In this document: piece after piece, positions 1-10,162 of the stretch
Layout: the number at the start of each line of letters is the position of its first letter
How positions within the stretch are numbered: the first letter of the stretch is position 1
Origin: Skermanella pratensis
GTDB taxonomy: Bacteria; Pseudomonadota; Alphaproteobacteria; Azospirillales; Azospirillaceae
Direction: 5' to 3'
Assembly (NCBI RefSeq): GCF_008843145.1
Contig: NZ_CP030265.1
Coordinates: 3,148,001 to 3,212,000 of the forward strand
Length of the DNA: 64,000 nucleotides
Notes under the pieces: model-generated
Seen by the model: the letters and a program-made list of their open reading frames with translations, nothing else
What the model was told of the DNA's origin: nothing
Databases searched by the model: none
Made by a program: the position numbers and the translations under genes

Positions 1-82
1 CGATCAGGAACGGCAAGCCCAGCACGGCGGCTCCGGCGAGACCTGTGAATGCCAACACTGCCCATGTCCATCGACGCGCCAT
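1..82 (-). CDS. N-terminus of an unidentified exported or membrane protein (partial)
   Basis: Only the first 27 codons are present; the gene runs off the left edge. The ATG (complement of 80-82) is preceded by a good ribosome binding site (GGGAGG, complement of 93-98). The product begins MARRWTWAVLAF and continues as one uninterrupted hydrophobic stretch after two arginines, so it is a signal peptide or first membrane helix. It is divergent from glpD and shares its upstream region, so the GlpR-like sites between the two could affect both. No family can be assigned from 27 residues. Confidence 0.5.
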   Translation of the reverse strand, partial: MARRWTWAVLAFTGLAGAAVLGLPFLI

Positions 83-154
83 CGCGTCCCTACCTCCCGC
101 TTGCGAATACGGATCGCGGGACGAAACCTAGCACCCCGTCGTGTCAGAAAAAGG

Positions 155-183
155 ACATTCCGGAATGTTCGTTTGCGAAAATC
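155..183. promoter_or_regulatory. Upstream GlpR-like half-conserved operator and overlapping palindrome
   Basis: AATGTTCG (164-171), a four-base spacer, then CGAAAATC resembles the better GlpR site 32 bp downstream, with a degenerate right arm. It overlaps a perfect palindrome, ACATTC-CG-GAATGT (155-168). Both lie in the glpD upstream region. DeoR-family GlpR repressors commonly bind several such sites; use of this one is inference. Confidence 0.45.
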
Positions 184-195
184 AATGCTGCGCAT

Positions 196-215
196 TATGT
201 TCGTTTTCGAACATA
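196..215. promoter_or_regulatory. GlpR-type operator upstream of glpD
   Basis: TATGTTCG-TTTT-CGAACATA is a perfect 8-bp inverted repeat around a four-base spacer. It is nearly identical to the Escherichia coli GlpR consensus (WATGTTCGWT-AWCGAACATW). It lies 26 bp before the glpD start codon, a position suited to repression by a glycerol-3-phosphate-responsive regulator. No glpR gene is in this window, so the regulator itself is inferred. Confidence 0.75.
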
Positions 216-241
216 GCGAGCGGGCTTTTCGGGAGATGGAG

Positions 242-1771
242 ATGGATCGGCAGGATTCGGCGGTGGATCTTCTGGTGATCGGCGGCGGTATAAACGGCGC
301 GGGCATCGCGCGCGACGCGGCCGGCCGCGGGCTTTCCGTCATCCTGTGCGAACAGGCCGATCTTGCCAGCGCCACCTCCTCCTCCAGCAGCAAGCTGATC
401 CATGGCGGGCTCCGCTATCTCGAACAGTACGAGTTCCGCCTGGTCCGCGAGGCCCTGGCGGAACGCGAGGTGCTTCTGCGGATCGCCCCCCACATCATCT
501 GGCCGATGCGTTTCGTGCTGCCGCACAACCGACTGCTCCGTCCGGCCTGGATGATCCGGCTGGGCCTGTTCCTTTACGACCATATCGGAGGACGGCGCAG
601 CCTGCCGGGCACCAGAAGCCTCGATTTCCGGACCGACCGGGTGGAAGGGGCGCCGCTGAAGCCGGAACTCGTCCGCGGCTTCGCCTATTCCGACTGCTGG
701 GTCGAGGACAGCCGGCTGGTCGTGCTGAACGCCATGGACGCCCGCGCGCACGGCGCCGAGATCCTGCCGCGCACCCGCTGCGTCGAAGCGCGCCGCGAGG
801 GCGACCGCTGGACCGCGCGGCTGAAGGACCTGGCCACAGGCGCCGAACGGGTGGTCACCGCGCGGATCCTGGTCAACGCCGCCGGCCCCTGGGTCGAGCG
901 CTTCCTGCACGGGGTCGCGGGCCAGAAGGGCAACGCGCACATGCGGCTCGTCAAGGGCAGCCACATCGTCGTTCCCCGCCTGTACGAGGGCGACCACGCC
1001 TACATCCTCCAGAACACCGATCGCAGGGTGATCTTCGCGATTCCCTACGAGCACCGCTTCACCCTGATCGGCACCACCGACATCCCGTTCCAGGGCGACG
1101 CCTCGGACGTCCGGATCGATCCGGAGGAGACCGCCTACCTGTGCGACGCGGTGAACCGCTATTTCCGGACCGGGATCGGGCCGCAGGACGTGGTCCGCAG
1201 TTATTCCGGGGTCCGCCCGCTCTACGATGACGACAGCGCCGCCAATCCCTCCACCGTCACGCGCGACTACGTGTTCGACCTTTCCGGAAACCCGGGGGAA
1301 GCGCCGCTCCTGTCGATCTACGGCGGCAAGATCACCACGTACCGCCGGCTGGCCGAGCATGCCATGGACAAGCTGGCGGGCTTCATCCCCGGCCTGTCGC
1401 CGTCATGGACCGCCGAGGCCCCGCTGCCCGGCGGCGACATGCCGGACGCCCGGTTCGAACCCTTCGCAGATGCCTTCAAGGCCCGGCGGCCCTGGCTTCC
1501 CGACGCGGTGGCGCAGCGGCTCTGCCGCCTTTACGGGGCCATGGCCGAGCGGATCGTAGGCGACGCCGCCTCGCTCCAGGACATGGGCACCGATTTCGGC
1601 GGCGGCTTGTACGAGCGCGAGGCCGCCTGGCTTGTCGAGCAGGAATGGGCGCGCACCGCCGACGACATCCTGTGGCGCCGGACCAAGCTGGGCCTCCATG
1701 TCCCCGCCGAGGGCGCCGAGCGCCTCGCCCAGTGGCTCGCCGGGTCAAAGTCGCTGGCGCAGGCAAGCTGA
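242..1771 (+). CDS. glpD: Aerobic glycerol-3-phosphate dehydrogenase GlpD
   Basis: FAD-dependent oxidation of sn-glycerol-3-phosphate to dihydroxyacetone phosphate at the inner face of the cytoplasmic membrane, passing electrons to quinone. The N-terminus carries the dinucleotide-binding motif GGGINGAG (residues 14-21), followed by the family signature with SKLIHGGLRYLEQ; the C-terminal DAO_C region is complete. At 509 aa it is full length. The ATG at 242 is preferred over that at 236 because GGGAG (231-235) is correctly spaced only for 242. It stands alone behind GlpR-like operators, so control by glycerol-3-phosphate is likely. Confidence 0.95.
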   Translation: MDRQDSAVDLLVIGGGINGAGIARDAAGRGLSVILCEQADLASATSSSSSKLIHGGLRYLEQYEFRLVREALAEREVLLRIAPHIIWPMRFVLPHNRLLRPAWMIRLGLFLYDHIGGRRSLPGTRSLDFRTDRVEGAPLKPELVRGFAYSDCWVEDSRLVVLNAMDARAHGAEILPRTRCVEARREGDRWTARLKDLATGAERVVTARILVNAAGPWVERFLHGVAGQKGNAHMRLVKGSHIVVPRLYEGDHAYILQNTDRRVIFAIPYEHRFTLIGTTDIPFQGDASDVRIDPEETAYLCDAVNRYFRTGIGPQDVVRSYSGVRPLYDDDSAANPSTVTRDYVFDLSGNPGEAPLLSIYGGKITTYRRLAEHAMDKLAGFIPGLSPSWTAEAPLPGGDMPDARFEPFADAFKARRPWLPDAVAQRLCRLYGAMAERIVGDAASLQDMGTDFGGGLYEREAAWLVEQEWARTADDILWRRTKLGLHVPAEGAERLAQWLAGSKSLAQAS

Positions 1772-1866
1772 CCGGCGGCCCCTGACGGGTGTTCGCGAGG
1801 CACGGCTTTCTTCCCGCTACAGCTTCCACTATGGTCGCCGCGTCACCGACCTGCACTGTGGAAGCA

Positions 1867-2418
1867 ATGATGCGCTGGTTGAAGACCCTAATCATGGCGA
1901 CCCTGATGGGCGCCTTTCTCTGGAGTGGGGAGGCATTTGCCTTGGATCCTGAAAACACCCTCTATCTCGACCTGAAAGATGGCCGAGTCGTGATCGAGCT
2001 GAAGCCCGATCTGGCTCCCAACCACGTCGCGCGGATCAAGGAACTGACCCGCCAAGGATTCTACGACGGCCTCGTGTTCCATCGCGTCATCGACGGCTTC
2101 ATGGCCCAGACCGGCGACCCGAAGGGCGACGGGACCGGCGGGTCCGGCCAGAAGCTGAAGGCCGAGTTCTCGAACTACAAGCATGTCCGCGGCACCGTCT
2201 CCATGGCGCGGGCCCAGGACCCGAACAGCGGCGACAGCCAGTTCTACATCATGTTCGCGCCGTCCCCGCACCTCGACCGGCAGTACACGGTATGGGGCCA
2301 GGTGGTCGAGGGCATGGACTTCGTCGACAACATCAAGAAGGGATCGAGCATGCGCAACGGCGCGGTGAGCGATCCCGACCGCATCGTCAAGATGCAGGTC
2401 GCCGCCGACGCCAAGTAA
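1867..2418 (+). CDS. Periplasmic cyclophilin-type peptidyl-prolyl cis-trans isomerase
   Basis: Catalyses cis-trans isomerisation of X-Pro bonds during folding of exported proteins. The first ~26 residues form a signal peptide ending near GEAFA, so the 183-aa product is probably periplasmic (PpiA-like). The mature part is one cyclophilin domain with FHRVIDGFMAQTGDP carrying the catalytic Arg/Phe region, then GTVSMAR and SQFYIM. Tandem ATGs occur at 1867 and 1870 behind a weak GGAAG; the longer reading is given. It lies after glpD on the same strand but 95 bp away, so it probably has its own promoter. Confidence 0.9.
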   Translation: MMRWLKTLIMATLMGAFLWSGEAFALDPENTLYLDLKDGRVVIELKPDLAPNHVARIKELTRQGFYDGLVFHRVIDGFMAQTGDPKGDGTGGSGQKLKAEFSNYKHVRGTVSMARAQDPNSGDSQFYIMFAPSPHLDRQYTVWGQVVEGMDFVDNIKKGSSMRNGAVSDPDRIVKMQVAADAK

Positions 2419-2430
2419 GCGCCGGTCCAG

Positions 2431-2454
2431 CCCTCTCCCGGCCGCGGGAGAGGG
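2431..2454. repeat. Intergenic GC-rich hairpin after the cyclophilin gene
   Basis: CCCTCTCCC (2431-2439) and GGGAGAGGG (2446-2454) form a perfect 9-bp stem with a 6-base loop, 12 bp after the stop codon. No T-run follows, so it is a poor intrinsic terminator. It may be a dispersed intergenic repeat or protect the mRNA 3' end. A similar hairpin occurs at 27221-27245. Confidence 0.55.
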
Positions 2455-2667
2455 TGTCGGCGGTCGCGGTTCCCCAGCGGCACGAAGTCCCGCGAGGCCG
2501 ATTGATTTGGATTTTGCGCCATGGCATCGTTGGACTGCGGCAGTGTGTAGCAGAGCGACAATGCCGCGGCGTCTGATGGCCCGGACGTTGTCCAGAGCAG
2601 GTTTCAAAAAATCGCCACGGTACATGCCGGGCCAACAAGAATGAACCTATGGGGGAGGCGGAACTCA

Positions 2668-3714
<1,047 letters not shown>

Positions 3715-3737
3715 CCCGTCGCCTCCCGAACCGCTGA

Positions 3738-3751
3738 ACCGCGATCGCGGT
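3738..3751. repeat. Palindrome between xylF and xylH
   Basis: ACCGCGATCGCGGT is a perfect 14-bp palindrome in the 86-bp gap between the binding-protein and permease genes. Hairpins at this junction in other binding-protein operons protect the upstream mRNA and give excess binding protein over permease; that role here is inference. Confidence 0.5.
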
Positions 3752-3800
3752 CCGCCGGACATACCGGGGGTCCGCGATTTCCGCATGAGGGAACCTGACA

Positions 3801-5033
3801 ATGACGACTGTCGTTGAAACGCCCGGCTCGGCGCGGCCGCAGGGCGCCCGCAACCTGATCGCCGCCCTGGAGATCGACACCAGGCTGCTGGCCATGGCGG
3901 CGGCCCTGGCGGTGATCTGGGTGGTGCTCGACATCATGACGGGCGGCATCTTCCTGACGGCGCGCAACCTGTGGAACCTGTCGGTCCAGACCAGCGTCGT
4001 CGGCATCATGGCGACCGGCATGGTCCTGGTGATCGTCGCCCGCCACATCGACCTGTCGGTAGGCTCCGCCCTGGGATTGGTCGGCATGGTGATGGCCGTC
4101 CTCCAGGTCGAGGTGCTGCCGATCGGCACCTCCTGGACCTGGGTCGTATCCCTGGTCGCCGGCCTTGCCATGGGTGCCCTGATCGGCGCCTTCCAGGGAT
4201 GGTGGGTGGCCTACCGCGCCGTCCCCGCCTTCATCGTCACGCTGGGCGGACTGCTGATCTTCCGCGGCCTCGCCTGGTGGATCACCGAGGGCCGGACCAT
4301 AGCCCCCATGGACCCGACGTTCCAGCTTCTGGGCGGCGGTCTGGACGGCTCGATCGGCGCCTTCTGGAGCTGGGTCGTCGGCGGCCTGTTCATCGCCGTC
4401 ATACTGTTCAAGACGGTCCGTACGCGCCAGCGGCGCAACCGGTTCAACTTTCCGGTCCGGCCGCTTTGGGCGGAGGCGCTGATCCTGGCGGTCTCCATCG
4501 GCCTCATCGTGGCGTTCGTGATGGTGATGAACTCCTACTACCGGCCGCGCACCCAGGTGCCCCAGGGCATTCCGATCCCCGTGCTGATCCTGATCGTCGT
4601 GGCGGTCGCCATGTCGGCGCTGACGAAGGTCACCAAGTTCGGCCGCTACGTCTTCGCCATCGGCGGCAATCCCGAGGCCGCCGAGCTGGGCGGCATCAAT
4701 GTGCGCAAGGTCACGGTGATGATCTTCGTGCTGATGGGCGTGCTCGCGGCGATCGCCGGCGCGATCCAGACCGCGCGGCTCAATGCCGGTCTCAACTCCA
4801 CCGGCTCGCTGCTGGAACTGTCCGTCATCGCCGCCGCAGTGATCGGAGGAACCTCCCTGGCCGGCGGAGTCGGCACTATCGCGGGCGCGATCCTGGGCGC
4901 GCTGATCATGCAGAGCCTGCAGAGCGGAATGATCCTGCTGGACATCTCGACGCCGATGCAGCCGGTCGTGATCGGCCTCGTGCTGATCTTCGCCGTCTGG
5001 CTCGACACCGTCTATCAGAAACGCCGTCGCTAG
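3801..5033 (+). CDS. xylH: Xylose-type sugar ABC transporter permease XylH
   Basis: Inner-membrane channel subunit of the CUT2 sugar importer. The 410-aa product is mostly hydrophobic with ten or more membrane segments. It carries the family signatures [20 protein letters not shown] near the N-terminus and [16 protein letters not shown] before the last helices. Length fits XylH (about 390-410 aa). GAGGGA provides the ribosome binding site. It is co-transcribed with xylF upstream and xylG 13 bp downstream. Confidence 0.92.
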   Translation: MTTVVETPGSARPQGARNLIAALEIDTRLLAMAAALAVIWVVLDIMTGGIFLTARNLWNLSVQTSVVGIMATGMVLVIVARHIDLSVGSALGLVGMVMAVLQVEVLPIGTSWTWVVSLVAGLAMGALIGAFQGWWVAYRAVPAFIVTLGGLLIFRGLAWWITEGRTIAPMDPTFQLLGGGLDGSIGAFWSWVVGGLFIAVILFKTVRTRQRRNRFNFPVRPLWAEALILAVSIGLIVAFVMVMNSYYRPRTQVPQGIPIPVLILIVVAVAMSALTKVTKFGRYVFAIGGNPEAAELGGINVRKVTVMIFVLMGVLAAIAGAIQTARLNAGLNSTGSLLELSVIAAAVIGGTSLAGGVGTIAGAILGALIMQSLQSGMILLDISTPMQPVVIGLVLIFAVWLDTVYQKRRR

Positions 5034-5046
5034 GAGGGCCAGAGAG

Positions 5047-5826
<780 letters not shown>

Positions 5827-5843
5827 GGCGGCGAAGCGGAACC

Positions 5844-5861
5844 GTCAAGGGATCCCTTGAC
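5844..5861. promoter_or_regulatory. 18-bp palindrome overlapping a -35 element
   Basis: GTCAAGGGATCCCTTGAC is a perfect palindrome 18 bp after xylG. Its last five bases are the first five of the -35 hexamer TTGACG (5857-5862) of the promoter for the next small gene. This is a typical repressor-operator position. It could also form a transcript hairpin at the end of the xyl operon, but no T-run follows directly. Confidence 0.5.
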
Positions 5862-5885
5862 GTACAGTCAAAAGCTTTTTGCTAT
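5857..5885 (+). promoter_or_regulatory. Sigma-70-type promoter for the 59-aa gene
   Basis: TTGACG (5857-5862), a 17-base spacer and TGCTAT (5880-5885) form a good vegetative promoter. Initiation near 5892 would leave an 80-base leader before the ATG at 5971. The overlapping palindrome at 5844-5861 suggests regulation. Confidence 0.55.
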
Positions 5886-5970
5886 CGCTTCTCATTAAGC
5901 GCAAATACCTTGGACAGAAGAGGCGGTCCGGCGCTACGCCGGACAGCCGCCACACACCGGGGTACGTGCC

Positions 5971-6150
5971 ATGATACATCACCTGCAGCCCGCCAACATC
6001 AACTCCGCCATCCGGAACGCACGCCTCCTCTGCTACGAGGCCGGGCCGGAACCGATCTTCGACAAACCCACGTTCCAGATGGCGATGGACATGGCCTACA
6101 GGCTCGACGACCTGCTGTGCGGGTCCAAGATGCCGCGCTTCGCCCGCTGA
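5971..6150 (+). CDS. Small protein of unknown function (59 aa)
   Basis: A 59-residue frame beginning MIHHLQPANIN and ending MPRFAR, with codon composition like the neighbouring genes (G/C-rich third positions). No signal peptide or membrane helix is visible; the middle is acidic and amphipathic (MAMDMAYRLDDLL). A plausible sigma-70 promoter with a palindromic operator lies 85 bp upstream. The ribosome binding site is weak (GGGG at 5959-5962). I do not recognise the family. It could be a regulator or toxin-type small protein, but nothing shows this. Confidence 0.5.
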   Translation: MIHHLQPANINSAIRNARLLCYEAGPEPIFDKPTFQMAMDMAYRLDDLLCGSKMPRFAR

Positions 6151-6189
6151 CCAGTACCCGTGTTCCGGCCGCCGTTCGGAAGGATCGGT

Positions 6190-7970
6190 TCAGAACGGCC
6201 AGAACACCGGGATCAGGAAGGTCGCGACGGCCCAGAAAAGCAGGTTTAGCGGCAGCCCGACCTTGACGAAGTCCATGTACTTGTATCCCCCGCGCCATAG
6301 ACGAACGTGTTCGTCTGATAGCCGATCGGGGTCGCGAAGCTCGCCGAGGCGCCGAACATCACGGCGACCACGAAGGGCCTCGGATCGACGCCGAGCTGCT
6401 GCGCGATCCCGATGGCGATCGGCGTCAGCAGCACGGCGACGGCGTTGTTGCTGACGATCTCCGTCAGGACGGAAGCCAGGAGATAGACCAGCGAAAGCAT
6501 GATCAGGGGCTCGTTGCGGCCGACCGCGTCGACCACGGCTCCCGCCACCAGTTCGACCGCCCCCGTCTTCTCCATGGCGGCGCCGAGGGTCAGCATGCCC
6601 AGGATCAGGAACAGGATTCGCCACTCGATCGAGCGGTAGGCCTCGTCCCGGTCGAGGCAGCCGGTGAGCACGACGCCGACCGCAGCGATCAGCGCCAGAC
6701 CCGCGATCGGCATGATGTCCAAGGCCGCCAGCATGACCACGACCAGGACCGCGCCGATCGCGATGGGCGCCTTGGCACGGCGCATCGGGTTGTGGACCGG
6801 TTCCGTCAGGTTGATCAGGTCGCCCGACTCGACCAGGCGCCGGATGCCGTCCTCCGGCCCTTCCAGGATCACCATGTCGCCGACTTCGAGGCGAACCTCC
6901 TCGAACTTCTCTCGCAGATTGATGCCTTGCCGGTGTACCGCAATCATGTAGAGGCCGTACCGCCGCCGCAGATTGAATTCCGCAAGCCGATGATCGACGA
7001 AACCGGAGCGTGGGCCGATGATGCCTTCCACCACGCGGGTGCTCCGCGTCGACATCTCCTGCAGGTCGACCTGCGGATCGAAGGCGAAGCCGGCATGCTC
7101 CCGCAGGCCCATCACGCCTTCCATCCCGCTCTTCATCAGGATGCGGTCGCCCGCGCGCAGCACGACGGTATCCAGTTCCCGGCGCAGCGATTCGTCCTGC
7201 CTCACCACGTCGATGACCCGGGCGTTGGAAAGGTTGACGAGTTTGGCCTCCTTCAGGGTCATGCCCATCACCGGGCTGCCGGGAGGCACCACCACCTCGG
7301 TCAGGTATTGACGCTGGGGCTGGTTGGACAGCAACTCGCCCGTGGTCTCGCGGTCCGGCAGCAGGCGGTACCCGACCAGCACCAGATAGGTGATGCCGAT
7401 CAAGGCCATGATCACTCCGAAGCCGGTGATCTCGAAGATGCCGAAGGCTTCCATGCCCATGCGCTGGGCAACCCCGTCCACCAGCAGGTTGGTCGAGGTC
7501 CCGATCAGCGTGCAGGTGCCGCCGAAGATCGCGGCGAAGGACAGCGGGATCAGCAGCTTGCTGGGCGCCATCCCGAGATGGAGGCAGAGCCGGACCGCGA
7601 CCGGCGTCAGGATCACCACGACGGGCGTGTTGTTGATGAAGGCCGACGTGACCACGGCCAGCCCGACCAGCATCACGAAAGCCAGCATCCGGTCGCGCCC
7701 CACCACCCGCATGGCGGCGTTGCCCATAGCCTCCACGACGCCGGTCCGCTCCAGCGCGGCGCTCAGCACGAACATCGCCGCCACCGTCGCGACCGCATTG
7801 TTGCTGAAGACGGCCAGCACCTCGCTGGTGTCCAGGACGCCGGTCAGGAGCAGGATGGCGGCCGTCGACAGCGCCACGATGTCCGGCGGCACCCACTCGC
7901 GGATGAAGGCGATGAATACGCCGACGAGCAGCGCGAACACCACGATGGTCTGGAAAGTGAGGGCGGACAT
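6190..7970 (-). CDS. SLC13/DASS-family anion permease with RCK_C (TrkA-C) domains, frameshifted near the C-terminus
   Basis: Twelve-TM sodium- or proton-coupled anion transporter of the ArsB/NhaD-DASS superfamily. Two hydrophobic halves, each with an NN[TA]xxxxxLTP motif ([23 protein letters not shown]), flank a cytosolic insert of two RCK_C domains (about residues 215-400). Such proteins carry sulfate, dicarboxylates or similar anions. The frame breaks in a five-C run at 6287-6291. One extra base restores a 593-aa protein whose end contains [14 protein letters not shown] and stops at 6190-6192. As written, the reading frame ends at 6246 after a nonsense tail. The ATG at 7970 is chosen for its GGAG box. 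Confidence 0.8.
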
Positions 7971-8110
7971 CGGACTCCGGAAATGGCGCGGGGGCCGGTC
8001 GCGGGATGCGAGCTTCAATGGCGCACGCTTCGCTATCATCAGCGGTCGCGCGCGACAAGCCGCAAAAAAAGCTTATAAAGCTAATGCTGTTATGTCGGAG
8101 CCCGGGCCTC

Positions 8111-8116
8111 TATACT
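8111..8116 (+). promoter_or_regulatory. Possible -10 element upstream of tatA
   Basis: TATACT matches the -10 consensus at five of six bases and lies in the 288-bp divergent region between the SLC13 permease and tatA. No convincing -35 hexamer sits at the right distance, so it might need an activator or be fortuitous. Confidence 0.25.
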
Positions 8117-8258
8117 GGCCCCGAGATGACGCTGGGCGGCGGTCGGCAGGTTGAAAGTGGACGGTCCACCGCCCACCCTTCCAGTGCAGCAGACGAGCAG
8201 CGAACAACCACGCAACCGGGAACTGCCGGCAATGCCGTTCCTGAACGGAGACATGAGT

Positions 8259-8471
8259 ATGGGTTCCTTCAGCCTCTTCCACTGGATCATCGTTCTGGCG
8301 GCCGTGATGCTGCTGTTCGGCACCAAGCGGATTCCCCAGGCGATGGGCGACATCGCCCGCGGCATGAAGCAGTTCCGGAACGGCCTTCGGGAGGATGAAT
8401 CCCCGGAAGTCCAGGCGACCGCCGCCAGCCGCCCCGCAGAACTGCCCCGCGATACCGTTTCGCGCACCTGA
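8259..8471 (+). CDS. tatA: Twin-arginine translocase subunit TatA
   Basis: Pore-forming subunit of the Tat system, which exports folded proteins with twin-arginine signals; two candidate Tat substrates (25892 and 62061) are in this window. The 70-aa product has an N-terminal membrane helix (SLFHWIIVLAAVMLLFG), the hinge GTKRIPQAMGDIARGMKQF forming the amphipathic helix, and a short polar tail. The ATG at 8259 is chosen over 8253 because GGAG at 8247-8250 is then eight bases away. No tatB or tatC follows, so it is a detached or second tatA. Confidence 0.88.
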   Translation: MGSFSLFHWIIVLAAVMLLFGTKRIPQAMGDIARGMKQFRNGLREDESPEVQATAASRPAELPRDTVSRT

Positions 8472-8498
8472 CCGCGACGCCGCACGGTCTTTTCGGAC

Positions 8499-8550
8499 TG
8501 CGGAGGACCCACCGCGCGACCAGGGCGGTGGGTCCTCCGCATCTTGATTT
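8499..8550 (+). terminator. Intrinsic terminator after tatA
   Basis: A perfect 17-bp stem (8499-8515 pairing with 8525-8541) with a 9-base loop is followed by TCTTGATTT. It starts 28 bases after the tatA stop codon. Confidence 0.8.
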
Positions 8551-8650
8551 ACGAGCCCTTAATACCTCCGGGCGCCTATTCGACCGAGGGACAGAAAAAT
8601 AAACGGAGCTGGCCTGGAGGGCTTAACGCGCCCGGGCCGGATAGTGCTCG

Positions 8651-9634
8651 ATGAACTTCAAATCCACCGCCATGGCCGTGGGACTGGTACTGACCTTCGC
8701 AGCCGGAGCCTGGGTCAGCACGGTGATGCTGGCTCCTCCGCCGCGCACCACCACGGTAACCGTCGAGCCGTCACCGGCCCCGTCCCGCCCCGCCGTGCCC
8801 GCATCTCCTCCCCCGACCGCGCAGAGCGCCGCCGAACCGCCACCCGCGTCGATCCTTCCGCCGATGCCACCGGCAGCGCCAGCTTCACCGGAACCGGCCC
8901 AGATGCAGGATGAGGCACTGCCGGTGCAGGATGAGGCACTGCCGGATGCCCGGGAGATCGACCCCGCTCCGGAACCGCCCCAGCCCCCCGAGACCGCAAC
9001 GGAGCCGCAGGAATCCGACCAGTCCCCTCCGGCCCGGATGGCGGCGGAGACTGTTCCCGCATCGCCGCCCACCTCCTCGTCGTCCGCCCCGCCCGAGCCT
9101 ACTCCCGCCGAACCGGCCCCGGCCGAGACGGCGCCTACGGGGGCCGCTGCGGAGCCGCCGGTCGCGGCGCTGCCTCCCCCCGCGCCGGAAGCAAAGCCTG
9201 ATCCGGCTCCTGAAGCATCGCCCGAGAAGGCGGAAGCTGCCTCCGAGCCGGCCATGGATCCCGCGATCATGGCGCTCAGCGACCTGGTGGCCAAGCCGCG
9301 CGAGGCCATGCCCACCCCTCCTGCGCCCACGCCCAGGCCGGCCCCTGCCGCCTCGCCCCCGCCCGCCCCGGAACGGCCTGCGGACATCGCCTCCGGCCGT
9401 TACTACACGATCCAGGTCGGCAGCTTCCAGGATCCGGCGAACGCCGCCAGCCTCGCGCGCGAGCTTTCGGGAAAGGGCTGGGACGCTTTCGTCTCGGACT
9501 GGACCAACGGCGCGGGCAAGACCTGGAAGGTGGTCCGGGTCGGCCGCTACGGCACGGAGAAGGAGGCGTCCGACGCCTCCGCGGAACTCCGCAGTGCGGC
9601 AAATCTTCGCGGTAATGTCATCAGAGTCCGATAA
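8651..9634 (+). CDS. SPOR-domain protein with long Pro/Ala-rich linker
   Basis: Residues 5-25 form a signal anchor (MAVGLVLTFAAGAWVSTVM). Residues 30-245 are a low-complexity Pro/Ala/Glu linker, and residues ~250-327 are a SPOR domain (YYTIQVGSFQDPANAASLARE) ending in VIRVR. SPOR domains bind denuded peptidoglycan glycans, often at the septum, so a single-pass periplasmic protein acting in cell-wall or division processes is likely. A perfect 21-bp tandem duplication lies in the linker. The ATG at 8651 has no good ribosome binding site. The gene is isolated between the tatA terminator and the signalling operon. Confidence 0.85.
   Translation: MNFKSTAMAVGLVLTFAAGAWVSTVMLAPPPRTTTVTVEPSPAPSRPAVPASPPPTAQSAAEPPPASILPPMPPAAPASPEPAQMQDEALPVQDEALPDAREIDPAPEPPQPPETATEPQESDQSPPARMAAETVPASPPTSSSSAPPEPTPAEPAPAETAPTGAAAEPPVAALPPPAPEAKPDPAPEASPEKAEAASEPAMDPAIMALSDLVAKPREAMPTPPAPTPRPAPAASPPPAPERPADIASGRYYTIQVGSFQDPANAASLARELSGKGWDAFVSDWTNGAGKTWKVVRVGRYGTEKEASDASAELRSAANLRGNVIRVR
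8904..8945 (+). repeat. Perfect 21-bp tandem duplication in the SPOR-protein linker
   Basis: Two identical 21-bp copies (8904-8924 and 8925-8945) encode QDEALP twice in frame. This suggests a recent replication-slippage expansion of a disordered linker. Confidence 0.9.
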
Positions 9635-9765
9635 CTCACAATTTTCTTATAGTGGCTGTTGATCGGATAGAAGCCCTCTGGGTACATTGGGCGCTACTGG
9701 TGTTGACCATAACTAATAAAAAACAGCCCCTGCCGCGGGGTTGGGCGCCGGAGGAAACGCCGTCC

Positions 9766-10137
9766 ATGAGCCAATCCATCCTGATCGCCGACGACGAGCC
9801 GAGCATCCTGCTCTCGCTCCAGTTCCTGCTCCAGAAGGCCGGCTTCGAAGTCCGCCTCGCCAGGAACGGCGAGGAGGTCATCCAGGCGGTCGAGCAGTCG
9901 GTTCCGGACCTGATCCTGCTCGACACCATGATGCCCAAGCGCGACGGTTTCGACGTCTGCCAGACCATACGGGCCAATCCCGCCTGGCAGGGGCTGCCCA
10001 TCGTCATGCTGACGGCCAAGAGCCGCGACGTGGAGCGGCAGAAGGGGATGGCGCTCGGGGCGACGGATTATATCACCAAGCCGTTCTCCACCCGCGACCT
10101 CGTCGAGACGGTGCGCAAGCACCTCGCCGCCGCCTGA
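9766..10137 (+). CDS. Single-domain response regulator
   Basis: A 123-aa CheY-like receiver without an output domain. It has the acidic pair in IADDEP, the phospho-acceptor Asp in LILLDTMMPKRDG, the Thr in VMLTAKS and the Lys in YITKPFS, so it should be phosphorylatable. The ATG at 9766 has GGAGG (9750-9754). It starts a run of genes with a kinase-like/exonuclease fusion 25 bp downstream and an SSS-histidine kinase beyond. It may therefore be the phosphorylation target of that kinase and act by protein contact. Confidence 0.9.
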   Translation: MSQSILIADDEPSILLSLQFLLQKAGFEVRLARNGEEVIQAVEQSVPDLILLDTMMPKRDGFDVCQTIRANPAWQGLPIVMLTAKSRDVERQKGMALGATDYITKPFSTRDLVETVRKHLAAA

Positions 10138-10162
10138 CCGCCGGCACGGGAGCCTGCAATCC

